From NCBI RefSeq assembly GCF_025499515.1, contig NZ_JAMKFA010000001.1, positions 248,001 through 312,000 on the forward strand: a stretch of DNA of 64,000 nucleotides, in the 5' to 3' direction. Made by a program: the position numbers and the translations under genes. The notes beneath the pieces are model-generated. The model was not told the DNA's origin. It did no database searches and saw only the letters and a program-made list of their open reading frames with translations. Below are positions 45,375 to 52,871 of this stretch, one piece after another. This DNA is from Flavobacterium odoriferum. Its GTDB lineage: Bacteria; Bacteroidota; Bacteroidia; Flavobacteriales; Flavobacteriaceae. Within the stretch, counting starts at the first letter, position 1, and every line of letters begins with the position of its first letter.

Positions 45375-46901
45375 ATGCCAAATTTAATTAACAAAGTAGA
45401 ATTACGTAATCTTCAAATCGAAGATTACAAAGAATTAAAAAAATCCATGATTGAATCGTATCCAGAAATGGTAAATTCATATTGGAAAGAAGATCATATT
45501 GAAAAATTATTAGCTTTATTTCCTGAAGGTCAACTTGTAATTGTAGCTGACGGAGTGGTGGTTGGTTCAGCATTATCCATTTTGGTTACTGAAGATTTTG
45601 CATTTAAAACCAAAAACTACAAAACCATTACTGGAAATTATACATTTTCAACTCACAATCCAAAAGGAGAAGTTTTATACGGTATTGACGTTTTTATCAA
45701 TCCAAAATATAGAGGACTACGATTAGGCAGAAGATTGTACGATTCCCGAAAAGAATTATGCGAACAATTAAACTTAAAATCTATCATTTTTGCAGGAAGA
45801 ATTCCAAACTATGGAAAATATGCTTCCGAAATTAATCCAAAACAATACATTCATAAAGTAAAGCGTAAAGAAATTTATGATCCTGTTTTATCATTTCAAT
45901 TGAGTAATGATTTTCACGAAGTTCGTGTGTTAAAAAATTATTTGGAAGGCGATGTAGAATCACAAGAATACGCCGTTTTATTAGAATGGAATAACGTTTA
46001 TTATGAAGACAATCCTAGATTAATTAATACTGAAAAAAGTATTGTTCGATTGGGATTAATTCAATGGCAAATGCGTTCGTTAGGAAATTTAGAAGCACTT
46101 TTTGAACAAACCGAATTTTTTGTAGATACCGTTTCTGGTTACGGAAGTGATTTTGCGTTGTTTCCAGAACTATTCATTGCGCCTTTAATGGCCGATTACA
46201 ATCACCTTTCGGAAGCAGAAGCCATCAAAGAATTGGCAAAATATACCGATGCTATTCGAAAGAAGATGCAAGAATTTGCTATTTCTTACAACATCAATAT
46301 CATCACAGGAAGCATGCCGTATTTAGAAGACGGACACGTGTATAACGTAGGTTTTTTATGCCGAAGAGATGGAACACAAGAAATGTATCGCAAAATTCAT
46401 ATCACACCAAATGAAATTTTCTATTGGGGAATTACAGGTGGCGATACCATCCAGACTTTTGACACCGATTGTGGAAAAATTGGAATTGTAATTTGTTACG
46501 ATGTAGAGTTTCCGGAACTTTCGCGTTTAATGGCAGACGAAGGCATGAATATTTTGTTTGTTCCCTTTTTAACTGATACGCAAAATGGCTATACTCGTGT
46601 AAAACATTGTGCACAAGCGCGTGCTATTGAAAACGAATGTTATGTTGCCATTGCGGGTTGTGTTGGGAATTTACCAAAAGTAAACAACATGGACATTCAA
46701 TATGCGCAATCGGCGGTTTTTACGCCTTCTGATTTTGCTTTTCCAAGTAACGGAATTAAAGCTGAAACCACAGCAAACACAGAAATGACACTAATTGTAG
46801 ACGTTGACATTAATTTATTAAAAGAATTGCACGAACATGGTAGCGTTAGAACCATGAAAGATCGTCGACATGACTTGTATCAACTTAAAAAAATAAAATA
46901 G
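45375..46901 (+). CDS. GNAT acetyltransferase-nitrilase (carbon-nitrogen hydrolase) fusion
   Basis: 508 residues. Residues 1-200 form a GNAT domain (VELRNLQIEDYKELKKSM; acetyl-CoA loop NPKYRGLRLGRRLYD). Residues about 220-505 form a nitrilase-type amidase with the Glu-Lys-Cys triad: Glu in LFPELF, Lys in YRKIHITPNE, Cys374 in IVICYDVEFPE. The combination is known as a fused family; its reaction is not established, presumably an amide hydrolysis and an acyl transfer on a related substrate. Followed without gap by the DUF6265 gene (46901/46902). Confidence 0.9.
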   Translation: MPNLINKVELRNLQIEDYKELKKSMIESYPEMVNSYWKEDHIEKLLALFPEGQLVIVADGVVVGSALSILVTEDFAFKTKNYKTITGNYTFSTHNPKGEVLYGIDVFINPKYRGLRLGRRLYDSRKELCEQLNLKSIIFAGRIPNYGKYASEINPKQYIHKVKRKEIYDPVLSFQLSNDFHEVRVLKNYLEGDVESQEYAVLLEWNNVYYEDNPRLINTEKSIVRLGLIQWQMRSLGNLEALFEQTEFFVDTVSGYGSDFALFPELFIAPLMADYNHLSEAEAIKELAKYTDAIRKKMQEFAISYNINIITGSMPYLEDGHVYNVGFLCRRDGTQEMYRKIHITPNEIFYWGITGGDTIQTFDTDCGKIGIVICYDVEFPELSRLMADEGMNILFVPFLTDTQNGYTRVKHCAQARAIENECYVAIAGCVGNLPKVNNMDIQYAQSAVFTPSDFAFPSNGIKAETTANTEMTLIVDVDINLLKELHEHGSVRTMKDRRHDLYQLKKIK

Positions 46902-47387
46902 ATGAAAACCTTTCTTTTTTTACTGCTTTTTGTTTTAGGAAACACTTTTAGTAACGCACAAAACACTCTGAATTATAACGATGAAAAAGGTTCTCCAAAA
47001 GCCACTTTACAAGATGTAAAATGGATTGTCGGGAATTGGACAGGCGAAGCATTAGGTGGCATTTGTCAAGAAACTTGGAGCGAACCCATAGGAAATTCAA
47101 TGATGTTTAATTTTAAATTAGTCGTAGACGGAAAAGTTGTTTTTTATGAATTGGGACACATTATTGAAAAAGACAAAACTCTTTTATTACAACTAAAACA
47201 CTTTGACGGCGAATTAAAAGGCTGGGAAAAAGCGGAAGTAAGTGAAAACTTTGAATTGGTAAAAGTTACTCCAACACATGTGTATTTCGACAAATTTACG
47301 TTTGAGAAAATTTCGGATAACGAAATCAATATTTACGTGGTTTTTGAAAAAAGTGGTAAAGAAATGAAGTTTAATTTTAAGAAGTAA
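46902..47387 (+). CDS. DUF6265-like exported protein
   Basis: 161 residues with signal peptide (about 1-20, NAQN). The mature part is a lipocalin-like single beta-barrel: VKWIVGNWTGEALGGICQET, then SMMFNFKLVVDGKVVFYELG, and repeated hydrophobic strands to the end. This matches DUF6265. Ligand unknown. It abuts the nitrilase stop and is followed 3 bases on by the TTG-start gene, so one transcript is likely. Confidence 0.8.
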   Translation: MKTFLFLLLFVLGNTFSNAQNTLNYNDEKGSPKATLQDVKWIVGNWTGEALGGICQETWSEPIGNSMMFNFKLVVDGKVVFYELGHIIEKDKTLLLQLKHFDGELKGWEKAEVSENFELVKVTPTHVYFDKFTFEKISDNEINIYVVFEKSGKEMKFNFKK

Positions 47388-47390
47388 AAC

Positions 47391-48554
47391 TTGAAAAAAG
47401 TCATCATAATACTAATTCTAATCAATTCAATATTTTCATTCGGTCAAAATGAAAATTTGAATCAAATTTATGTGGATTGGGAAAACCCTAAAAACTTTGA
47501 AAAATTTAATGTAAAAAAGGTAACCGTTTATTCGAAAGATGTAAAAAAGAATGGGAAAATTAAAAAAGATAGTTTGCTATTAAAGCAATACGAATATAAC
47601 AAAGAGAAATTTAAAATAAAAGGAACAAATCACAATTGGCTTATAATAGGTCATGGAGGCGGAAGCCATCGTGAGTATTATAATTTTGAAAATGAGTATT
47701 CCAAAGACAATCTGATTACCAGAAAATCATTGTTTCATTTATCAGAAGAAAAAAAAGAAAAAGAAAAAATAGAACACAATTCAACTATTGAAGAATTTGA
47801 ATACGATTCATTCAACAATGTTATTAAAAATATTGTTTACAATAAAAATGAAAGTATCTATTTATTTAAAAATGATACAACTCATTTGTTTATTTCGATA
47901 AATAATCCAAAAATAACTGAATTTGAATATGATTCAAAAAACAGAAAAATAAAACAATTTCAGTCAACTGATAGTACAACCTATTATTCAAAATTCGATA
48001 TGAAATCCGAATTTAAAGTTTCTAAAAGTTGTACTTATTGTGAAGAAAAGTATTTAGCACAAGAATGGAAATATGACGAAAACAAGCTATTGGAATGGAC
48101 AACATATACTTATAAAAAAGAAAAGCACACCAAAAGAAATTATTTTTACGATGAAAATAAAAATCTAGTAAAACAAATAGATTCTACAGGATGGTATTTC
48201 ACTAACAAAAGACCATATTTAGATTCCAATACGGAAATAGTTTACAATCAATACGGGAAATTTATCACTACAATTGATAATAAAAATAAAACATTTCCAA
48301 AATATTATTATAAAACTATTCAATACTTTGATAAAAACAACTTTTTAATTAGAGATAAAAAATATTCTGAAAATCAAATTGACATTAAGGAATACTTTTA
48401 TGAAAATACAATTCTAAAATATGATACATCAAAATACGGCAAAAGTGAGACAATAAAATTCGAGTATTTATATAATGAAAAAGGGCTTTTAAAAGAGATA
48501 AAACATCTCATTGGTAATAAATTGGTAAACATTGAACGATATTATTATGAGTAA
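47391..48554 (+). CDS. Exported YD-repeat-like protein with TTG start
   Basis: 387 residues. Start is TTG at 47391, giving a clear signal peptide (MKKVIIILILINSIFSFGQ); no ATG or GTG is available. The mature protein is Lys/Glu/Tyr/Asn-rich with at least six spaced YD-type units: FEYDSFNNVIKN, FEYDSKNRKIKQF, WKYDENKLLEW, YFYDENKNLVKQ and FEYLYNEKGLLKEI. Such units form beta-hairpins as in Rhs/teneurin shells, but here they are sparse and no toxin domain follows. Unknown function. The stop overlaps the next gene by 8 bases. Confidence 0.75.
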   Translation: MKKVIIILILINSIFSFGQNENLNQIYVDWENPKNFEKFNVKKVTVYSKDVKKNGKIKKDSLLLKQYEYNKEKFKIKGTNHNWLIIGHGGGSHREYYNFENEYSKDNLITRKSLFHLSEEKKEKEKIEHNSTIEEFEYDSFNNVIKNIVYNKNESIYLFKNDTTHLFISINNPKITEFEYDSKNRKIKQFQSTDSTTYYSKFDMKSEFKVSKSCTYCEEKYLAQEWKYDENKLLEWTTYTYKKEKHTKRNYFYDENKNLVKQIDSTGWYFTNKRPYLDSNTEIVYNQYGKFITTIDNKNKTFPKYYYKTIQYFDKNNFLIRDKKYSENQIDIKEYFYENTILKYDTSKYGKSETIKFEYLYNEKGLLKEIKHLIGNKLVNIERYYYE

Positions 48555-48897
48555 AACCTGTTTAGAATGTGGCGATAAAATAATCGGTCGTGAGGACAAA
48601 AAGTTTTGTTCGGATGGCTGCCGCAATGCGTACAACAACAAAATGAACAAGGATCAGAACAATCTGATGCGCAATATTAACAACAAATTGCGTAAAAATT
48701 ACCGCATTTTGTGCGAACTCAACCCAGAAGACAAAGGAAAAACCACCAAAACCAAATTACTAAGCAAAGGTTTCGATTTTGAGTTTTTTACAAGCATGTT
48801 ACAAACCAAAACGGGTAACACCTATTTCTTTTTGTACGACCAAGGCTATCGTGCTTTGGAAGATGATTTTTATATGTTGGTAAAGAAAGATAGTTAA
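48547..48897 (+). CDS. Zn-ribbon protein (DUF2116-like)
   Basis: 116 residues. N-terminal zinc ribbon CLECGDKI...CSDGCRNAY with Cys pairs spaced CxxC and CxxxC; the rest is helical and basic (NLMRNINNKLRKNYRILCEL) with a C-terminal DYGYRALEDDFYMLV-like hydrophobic patch. Probably binds nucleic acid. The frame is open to a TTG at 48532; ATG 48547 is preferred because it gives the ribbon at residue 4 and an 8-base overlap with the previous gene. A REP-like palindrome follows. Confidence 0.75.
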   Translation: MSKTCLECGDKIIGREDKKFCSDGCRNAYNNKMNKDQNNLMRNINNKLRKNYRILCELNPEDKGKTTKTKLLSKGFDFEFFTSMLQTKTGNTYFFLYDQGYRALEDDFYMLVKKDS

Positions 48898-48903
48898 CAC
48901 TAG

Positions 48904-48986
48904 TTTGTCATACTGAACTTGTTTCAGTATCTCATTTTCATAATTTAATCATAAACTAGATGCTGAAACAAGTTCAGCATGACAAA
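48904..48986. repeat. REP-like palindromic repeat
   Basis: 29-base arms 48904-48932 and 48958-48986 are complementary at 27 positions, around a 25-base loop; core CTGAAACAAGTTCAGCATGAC. It stands between the Zn-ribbon and epimerase genes and ends 6 bases before the epimerase ATG. A half-unit recurs inside the epimerase gene (49605-49632), so this is a dispersed element. Confidence 0.85.
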
Positions 48987-48991
48987 ATACA

Positions 48992-49825
48992 ATGAATAAA
49001 ATCTCCATACTTGGCTGCGGTTGGCTTGGATTTCCTTTAGCCAAATCATTGCATTCAAAAGGTTACGAAGTAAAAGGTTCTACGACTTCGGAAAGTAAAT
49101 TAGACGTGTTGAAAAATGCTGGGATTTTACCTTTCCAAATTCAGTTGGAGGAAAATCAAATCATTGGGAATATTGAAGATTTTCTGAAAGAAACAGATAT
49201 TTTAGTGATAGATATTCCACCTGGATTAAGAAGAGAAACTTCGACTTCTAACGAAATAACATTCGTAAATAAAGTAAAAACGTTGATTCCATTTATCGAA
49301 AAATCGGGCATTCAGAAAGTTGTTTTTATAAGTTCGACTTCAGTTTATGGTGATGGTTTCCCAATTGTTGAAATAACGGAATCAACAAAACCAAATCCAG
49401 ATACAGAAAGTGGCAAACAATTAGTTATTGCCGAAACACTTTTACAATCGAATTCGCATTTTAAAACTACCGTAATTCGTTTTGGTGGTTTGCTTGGTGA
49501 TGATCGTCATCCTATAAAATTTTTGGCAGGCAGAACGAATGTTGAAAATCCAAATGCACCAGTAAATATGATTGAAAGAGAAGATTGTATTGGAATTATT
49601 GAAGAGATACTGAAACAAGTTCAGCATGACAATTGGGAATGGAATCAAACCTTCAACGCTGTAGCACCTCAGCATCCAACACGTAAAGCATATTATCACA
49701 AAAAAGCTGAACTATTCAATTTGCCATTGCCTACCTTTGCCGAAAATTCGGAATCGAAAGGTAAAATTATTTCTAGTGAAAAAGTGGAAACAATTTTAGG
49801 TTATTCGTTCCAAAAAGAAATTTAG
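48992..49825 (+). CDS. NAD(P)-dependent epimerase/SDR-type oxidoreductase (YeeZ-like)
   Basis: 277 residues. Rossmann start ISILGCGWLGFPLAKSLH binds NAD(P); then KVVFISSTSVYGD with the Ser and Tyr of the extended SDR site and a downstream variable Lys. It resembles the YeeZ/NAD-epimerase group; reaction unknown. The residues about 205-214 (EILKQVQHDN) are encoded by a half-unit of the REP-like repeat (49605-49632), i.e. an in-frame insertion in a surface loop before NWEWNQTFNAV. Followed 2 bases later by an EamA transporter. Confidence 0.85.
   Translation: MNKISILGCGWLGFPLAKSLHSKGYEVKGSTTSESKLDVLKNAGILPFQIQLEENQIIGNIEDFLKETDILVIDIPPGLRRETSTSNEITFVNKVKTLIPFIEKSGIQKVVFISSTSVYGDGFPIVEITESTKPNPDTESGKQLVIAETLLQSNSHFKTTVIRFGGLLGDDRHPIKFLAGRTNVENPNAPVNMIEREDCIGIIEEILKQVQHDNWEWNQTFNAVAPQHPTRKAYYHKKAELFNLPLPTFAENSESKGKIISSEKVETILGYSFQKEI
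49605..49632 (+). repeat. REP-like half-unit inside the epimerase coding sequence
   Basis: 28 bases match the right arm of the 48904-48986 element with one mismatch in the first 28 (A for G at 49609). It is in frame and codes for Ile-Leu-Lys-Gln-Val-Gln-His-Asp. Confidence 0.8.
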
Positions 49826-49827
49826 TA

Positions 49828-50751
49828 ATGGCTTATTTTAGCGTATTTCACAATTACATCCAACAAAAGAAAAATGCAATTGGCTTGCCTATTTTAGCAT
49901 TAATTTGGATTAGCTTTTTCTGGGGAACCACTTGGATTGCTTCCAAAGAAGGTGTCAAGCACATGCCTCCGATGCAATTGGTTGCGCTACGCCAACTTTT
50001 TGGTGGATTGTTGTATTTGTTTTATTTCTTGATCAAAAAACATCCTTGGCCAAATAAACGACAATGGCGCACGATTTTGGTTTTGAGCGTTTTGAATTTC
50101 ATGCTGAGTAACGGTTTGAGTACTTGGGGCGTGAAATACATTTCGAGTGGTTTGGGTGCGATTATTGGTTCTATTTTTCCACTTTGGATTGTAATCATCA
50201 GTTTGTTTCGCGGACAAAAAACATCTTGGAAAGCCGTTGTAGGTTTGATTGTCGCCTTTGGTGGCATTTGCGTCATTTTCTATGATTACCTCAACGATTT
50301 CTTACGTCCTGAATTCCGATTTGGAATTATACTTTCGGTAATTGCTACGTTTACTTGGGCGTTGTCTTCGATTTATATCAAAGAAAATAAGACGAATTTT
50401 AATCCGTATTTTAGTTTGGGTTTGCAAATGTTGATTTCGAGTATTGTGATTTCAAGCGTAATTGGATTTAATGGGACTTCGGTTCCGTTGACTGAAATTC
50501 CAGCTATTTCTTGGTGGTCGATTGGGTATTTGGTCGTTTTTGGTTCGGTGTTAACGTTTATTGCTTTTATTTATGCATTGGAAAATCTACCAACAGAAAT
50601 TAGTAGTTTGTATGCGTATATCAATCCGATGGTGGCTTTATTTTTTGGTTATTTGTTGTTTAATGAACCTTTAACTACTGCAATTATCATTGGTGGAACA
50701 ATAACTATTATTGGACTTTATTTAGTGAATCGAGCAATTAAGAAGAAATAA
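49828..50751 (+). CDS. DMT/EamA family transporter
   Basis: 307 residues with ten predicted membrane helices in two EamA halves (about 18-150 and 165-300). The family exports amino acids and other metabolites or drugs. WISFFWGTTWIASKEGVKHM marks the first half and ALENLPTEISSLYAYINPMVA the second. A short Lys-rich tail ends the protein. Co-transcribed with the epimerase (2-base gap) and ended by a hairpin. Confidence 0.9.
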   Translation: MAYFSVFHNYIQQKKNAIGLPILALIWISFFWGTTWIASKEGVKHMPPMQLVALRQLFGGLLYLFYFLIKKHPWPNKRQWRTILVLSVLNFMLSNGLSTWGVKYISSGLGAIIGSIFPLWIVIISLFRGQKTSWKAVVGLIVAFGGICVIFYDYLNDFLRPEFRFGIILSVIATFTWALSSIYIKENKTNFNPYFSLGLQMLISSIVISSVIGFNGTSVPLTEIPAISWWSIGYLVVFGSVLTFIAFIYALENLPTEISSLYAYINPMVALFFGYLLFNEPLTTAIIIGGTITIIGLYLVNRAIKKK

Positions 50752-50752
50752 A

Positions 50753-50778
50753 AAATCCCACCTAAAAAGATGGGATTT
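50753..50778. terminator. Bidirectional terminator between EamA and M13 genes
   Basis: 8-bp stem AAATCCCA/TGGGATTT (50753-50760 with 50771-50778) with inner C-T/A-G pairs; on the minus transcript the C61-A70 gap becomes a G-U pair and TTTTTT follows. Works for the convergent M13 gene; on plus a T-rich GATTTTATTTTTT follows. Confidence 0.75.
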
Positions 50779-50799
50779 GATTTTATTTTTTGAATTTGA

Positions 50800-52869
50800 T
50801 TACCAAATTTTCACGCGTTTCTCAAAAGGTAAATACATACCGTTGTGTGGTAAAATATTGAACGCTTTGTAGAACGCTTCCACATTTTGTAACGGCACAT
50901 ACGCACGATACATTCCTGGTGAATGTGGGTCAGTTTTTACTTGATTTTTAATCGCTTCATCACGCATTTTACTTCTCCAAATGGTTGCCCAAGAAATGAA
51001 GAAACGTTGCTCTGGCGTAAATCCGTCGATTAAACCTGGGTTTCCGTTTGCTTTCAAATAGATTTGTAACCCGTCGTAAGCTGCGTTAACTCCTCCTAAA
51101 TCTCCGATGTTTTCACCTAAAGTGAATTTTCCATCTACAAAAATTCCTGGTAATGGTTCTAAAGCTGAATATTGATCAGCTAAAGCACTTCCTAATGATG
51201 TGAATTGTTTCAAATCTTCATCACTCCACCAGTTTACTAAATTTCCATCTGCATTGTATCTTGAACCTGAATCATCAAATCCGTGAGAAATTTCGTGACC
51301 AATTACAGCCCCAATTCCACCATAATTTACGGCTTCGTCTGCTTTGTAATCGTAGAAAGGTGGTTGTAAAATCGCTGCTGGGAATACAATTTCATTGTTT
51401 GTTGGACTGAAATATGCATTTACCGTTTGAGGCGACATTCCCCATTCTTCTTTATCAACAGGTTTTCCTAATTTAGCGATATTTTGTTTATGGCTCCATT
51501 TTGCGTACATTCTTGAATTATCAAAATACGTTCCGCCTTGTTCTGGAGATTTCACTTGTAATTCTGAGTAATCTTTCCATTTATCAGGATATCCGATTTT
51601 CACTCGGAATTTATTCAATTTGATTTTTGCATTTTCCTTAGTAGCTTTTGTCATCCAAGGCAAATTGTTGATTCGGTTATCAAAAGCCAACATTACATTT
51701 GCAATCATTGCTTGTGCTTTTGCTTTTGCTTCTGGTGGGAATTTTTTAGCTACGTATAATTTTCCTAATGCTTCACCTAATCTTCCGTTAACTGTTGCTA
51801 AAGCTCTTTCTTCAGCTGGACGTTGTTTTACTGCTCCAGTTAAGGTTTTTCCGTAGAAGTCAAAATTAGCATTTTCAATATCGGTTGATAATAAACCTGC
51901 CGAACCTCTTAAAACTGTCCAACGCATGTACGCTTTCCAATCTTCAACTTGATTGTCTTTCAAAATAGTTTCAACAGTTTGTAAATATTTTGGTTGCGAA
52001 ACTACTAACGAATCTACTTTACCAATTCCAACGTTTTGGAAATACGTATCCCATTTTACGGTTGGAACTAATTTTTGCAAATCTGCAAAACTCATTGGAT
52101 TGTAAGTTTTTCTTCTGTCTCTACGTTCTACTCTATCTAAAGTTGCGGTTGACATTTTAGTTTCTAAGGCTAAAATTTTCTTTGCATTCGCATTCGCGGT
52201 AGCTTCAGATTCACCTAAATATTGTAACATTCTGGTTACGTGAGCTACGTATTTTTCACGTTTTTCTTTGTTGTCTGGCGCATCGGAAACGTAGTAATCT
52301 CTATCAGGCAAACCAAGGCTTCCTGTTCCTACATAAATTACATTTTTGTTACTGTTTTTAGCATCGGCACCAATGTAGCTTCCGAAGAAACCTAATCCCA
52401 TTTCTGGTTCCATTTCGGCTAATAAAGCAACTAATTGGTCTGCATTTTGAACGCTATTAATTTTAGCCAAATAAGGTTTTAATGGATCAATTCCTGCTTT
52501 ATTTCTGCTAACCGTATCTAAAACAGTTTTGTATAAATTAATAGCTTTTGCTTGATCTGAATTTGGGTCGATGGTTTTGTCTTTGATGGCATCTTTTAAA
52601 ATTGCCATTACATCGTCATCGGTGTTTTTACGAAGTTCATCAAAACTTCCCCAACGGGTTCTGTCTGCTGGGATTTCGGTTTTATCTAACCAAGTTCCGT
52701 TTACATAACGATTGAAATCGTTTGCTGGATTTACGGATTTATCCATATATCCTACATTAATTCCTACTGACTCTTTTTTTGTTGCAACTTCTTGTGATGA
52801 TTTACAAGAATATAATGCTACTGACAAAAAAAGGAAGCCGAAACTTCCTTTTAAGATGAATTTATTCAT
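50800..52869 (-). CDS. M13 family zinc metallopeptidase (neprilysin-like), lipoprotein
   Basis: 689 residues. A lipobox near ALYSCKS (Cys22) suggests outer-membrane or periplasmic anchoring. Zinc site HEISH (His525-Glu526-His529) in GAVIGHEISHGFDDSG, with the third ligand Glu in LGENIGDLGG; NAYFSPTNNEIVFPAAIL precedes. It cleaves short peptides. The gene starts 2 bases after the large T9SS protein stop on the same strand, so the two are co-transcribed. Confidence 0.93.
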   Translation of the reverse strand: MNKFILKGSFGFLFLSVALYSCKSSQEVATKKESVGINVGYMDKSVNPANDFNRYVNGTWLDKTEIPADRTRWGSFDELRKNTDDDVMAILKDAIKDKTIDPNSDQAKAINLYKTVLDTVSRNKAGIDPLKPYLAKINSVQNADQLVALLAEMEPEMGLGFFGSYIGADAKNSNKNVIYVGTGSLGLPDRDYYVSDAPDNKEKREKYVAHVTRMLQYLGESEATANANAKKILALETKMSTATLDRVERRDRRKTYNPMSFADLQKLVPTVKWDTYFQNVGIGKVDSLVVSQPKYLQTVETILKDNQVEDWKAYMRWTVLRGSAGLLSTDIENANFDFYGKTLTGAVKQRPAEERALATVNGRLGEALGKLYVAKKFPPEAKAKAQAMIANVMLAFDNRINNLPWMTKATKENAKIKLNKFRVKIGYPDKWKDYSELQVKSPEQGGTYFDNSRMYAKWSHKQNIAKLGKPVDKEEWGMSPQTVNAYFSPTNNEIVFPAAILQPPFYDYKADEAVNYGGIGAVIGHEISHGFDDSGSRYNADGNLVNWWSDEDLKQFTSLGSALADQYSALEPLPGIFVDGKFTLGENIGDLGGVNAAYDGLQIYLKANGNPGLIDGFTPEQRFFISWATIWRSKMRDEAIKNQVKTDPHSPGMYRAYVPLQNVEAFYKAFNILPHNGMYLPFEKRVKIW

Positions 52870-52871
52870 AG

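Noticed and set aside
47391..48897. Toxin-immunity (Rhs-like) system from YD units and the small downstream gene
   Set aside because: No toxin domain, no hypervariable C-terminus, and the downstream protein is a zinc-ribbon protein with no immunity features.
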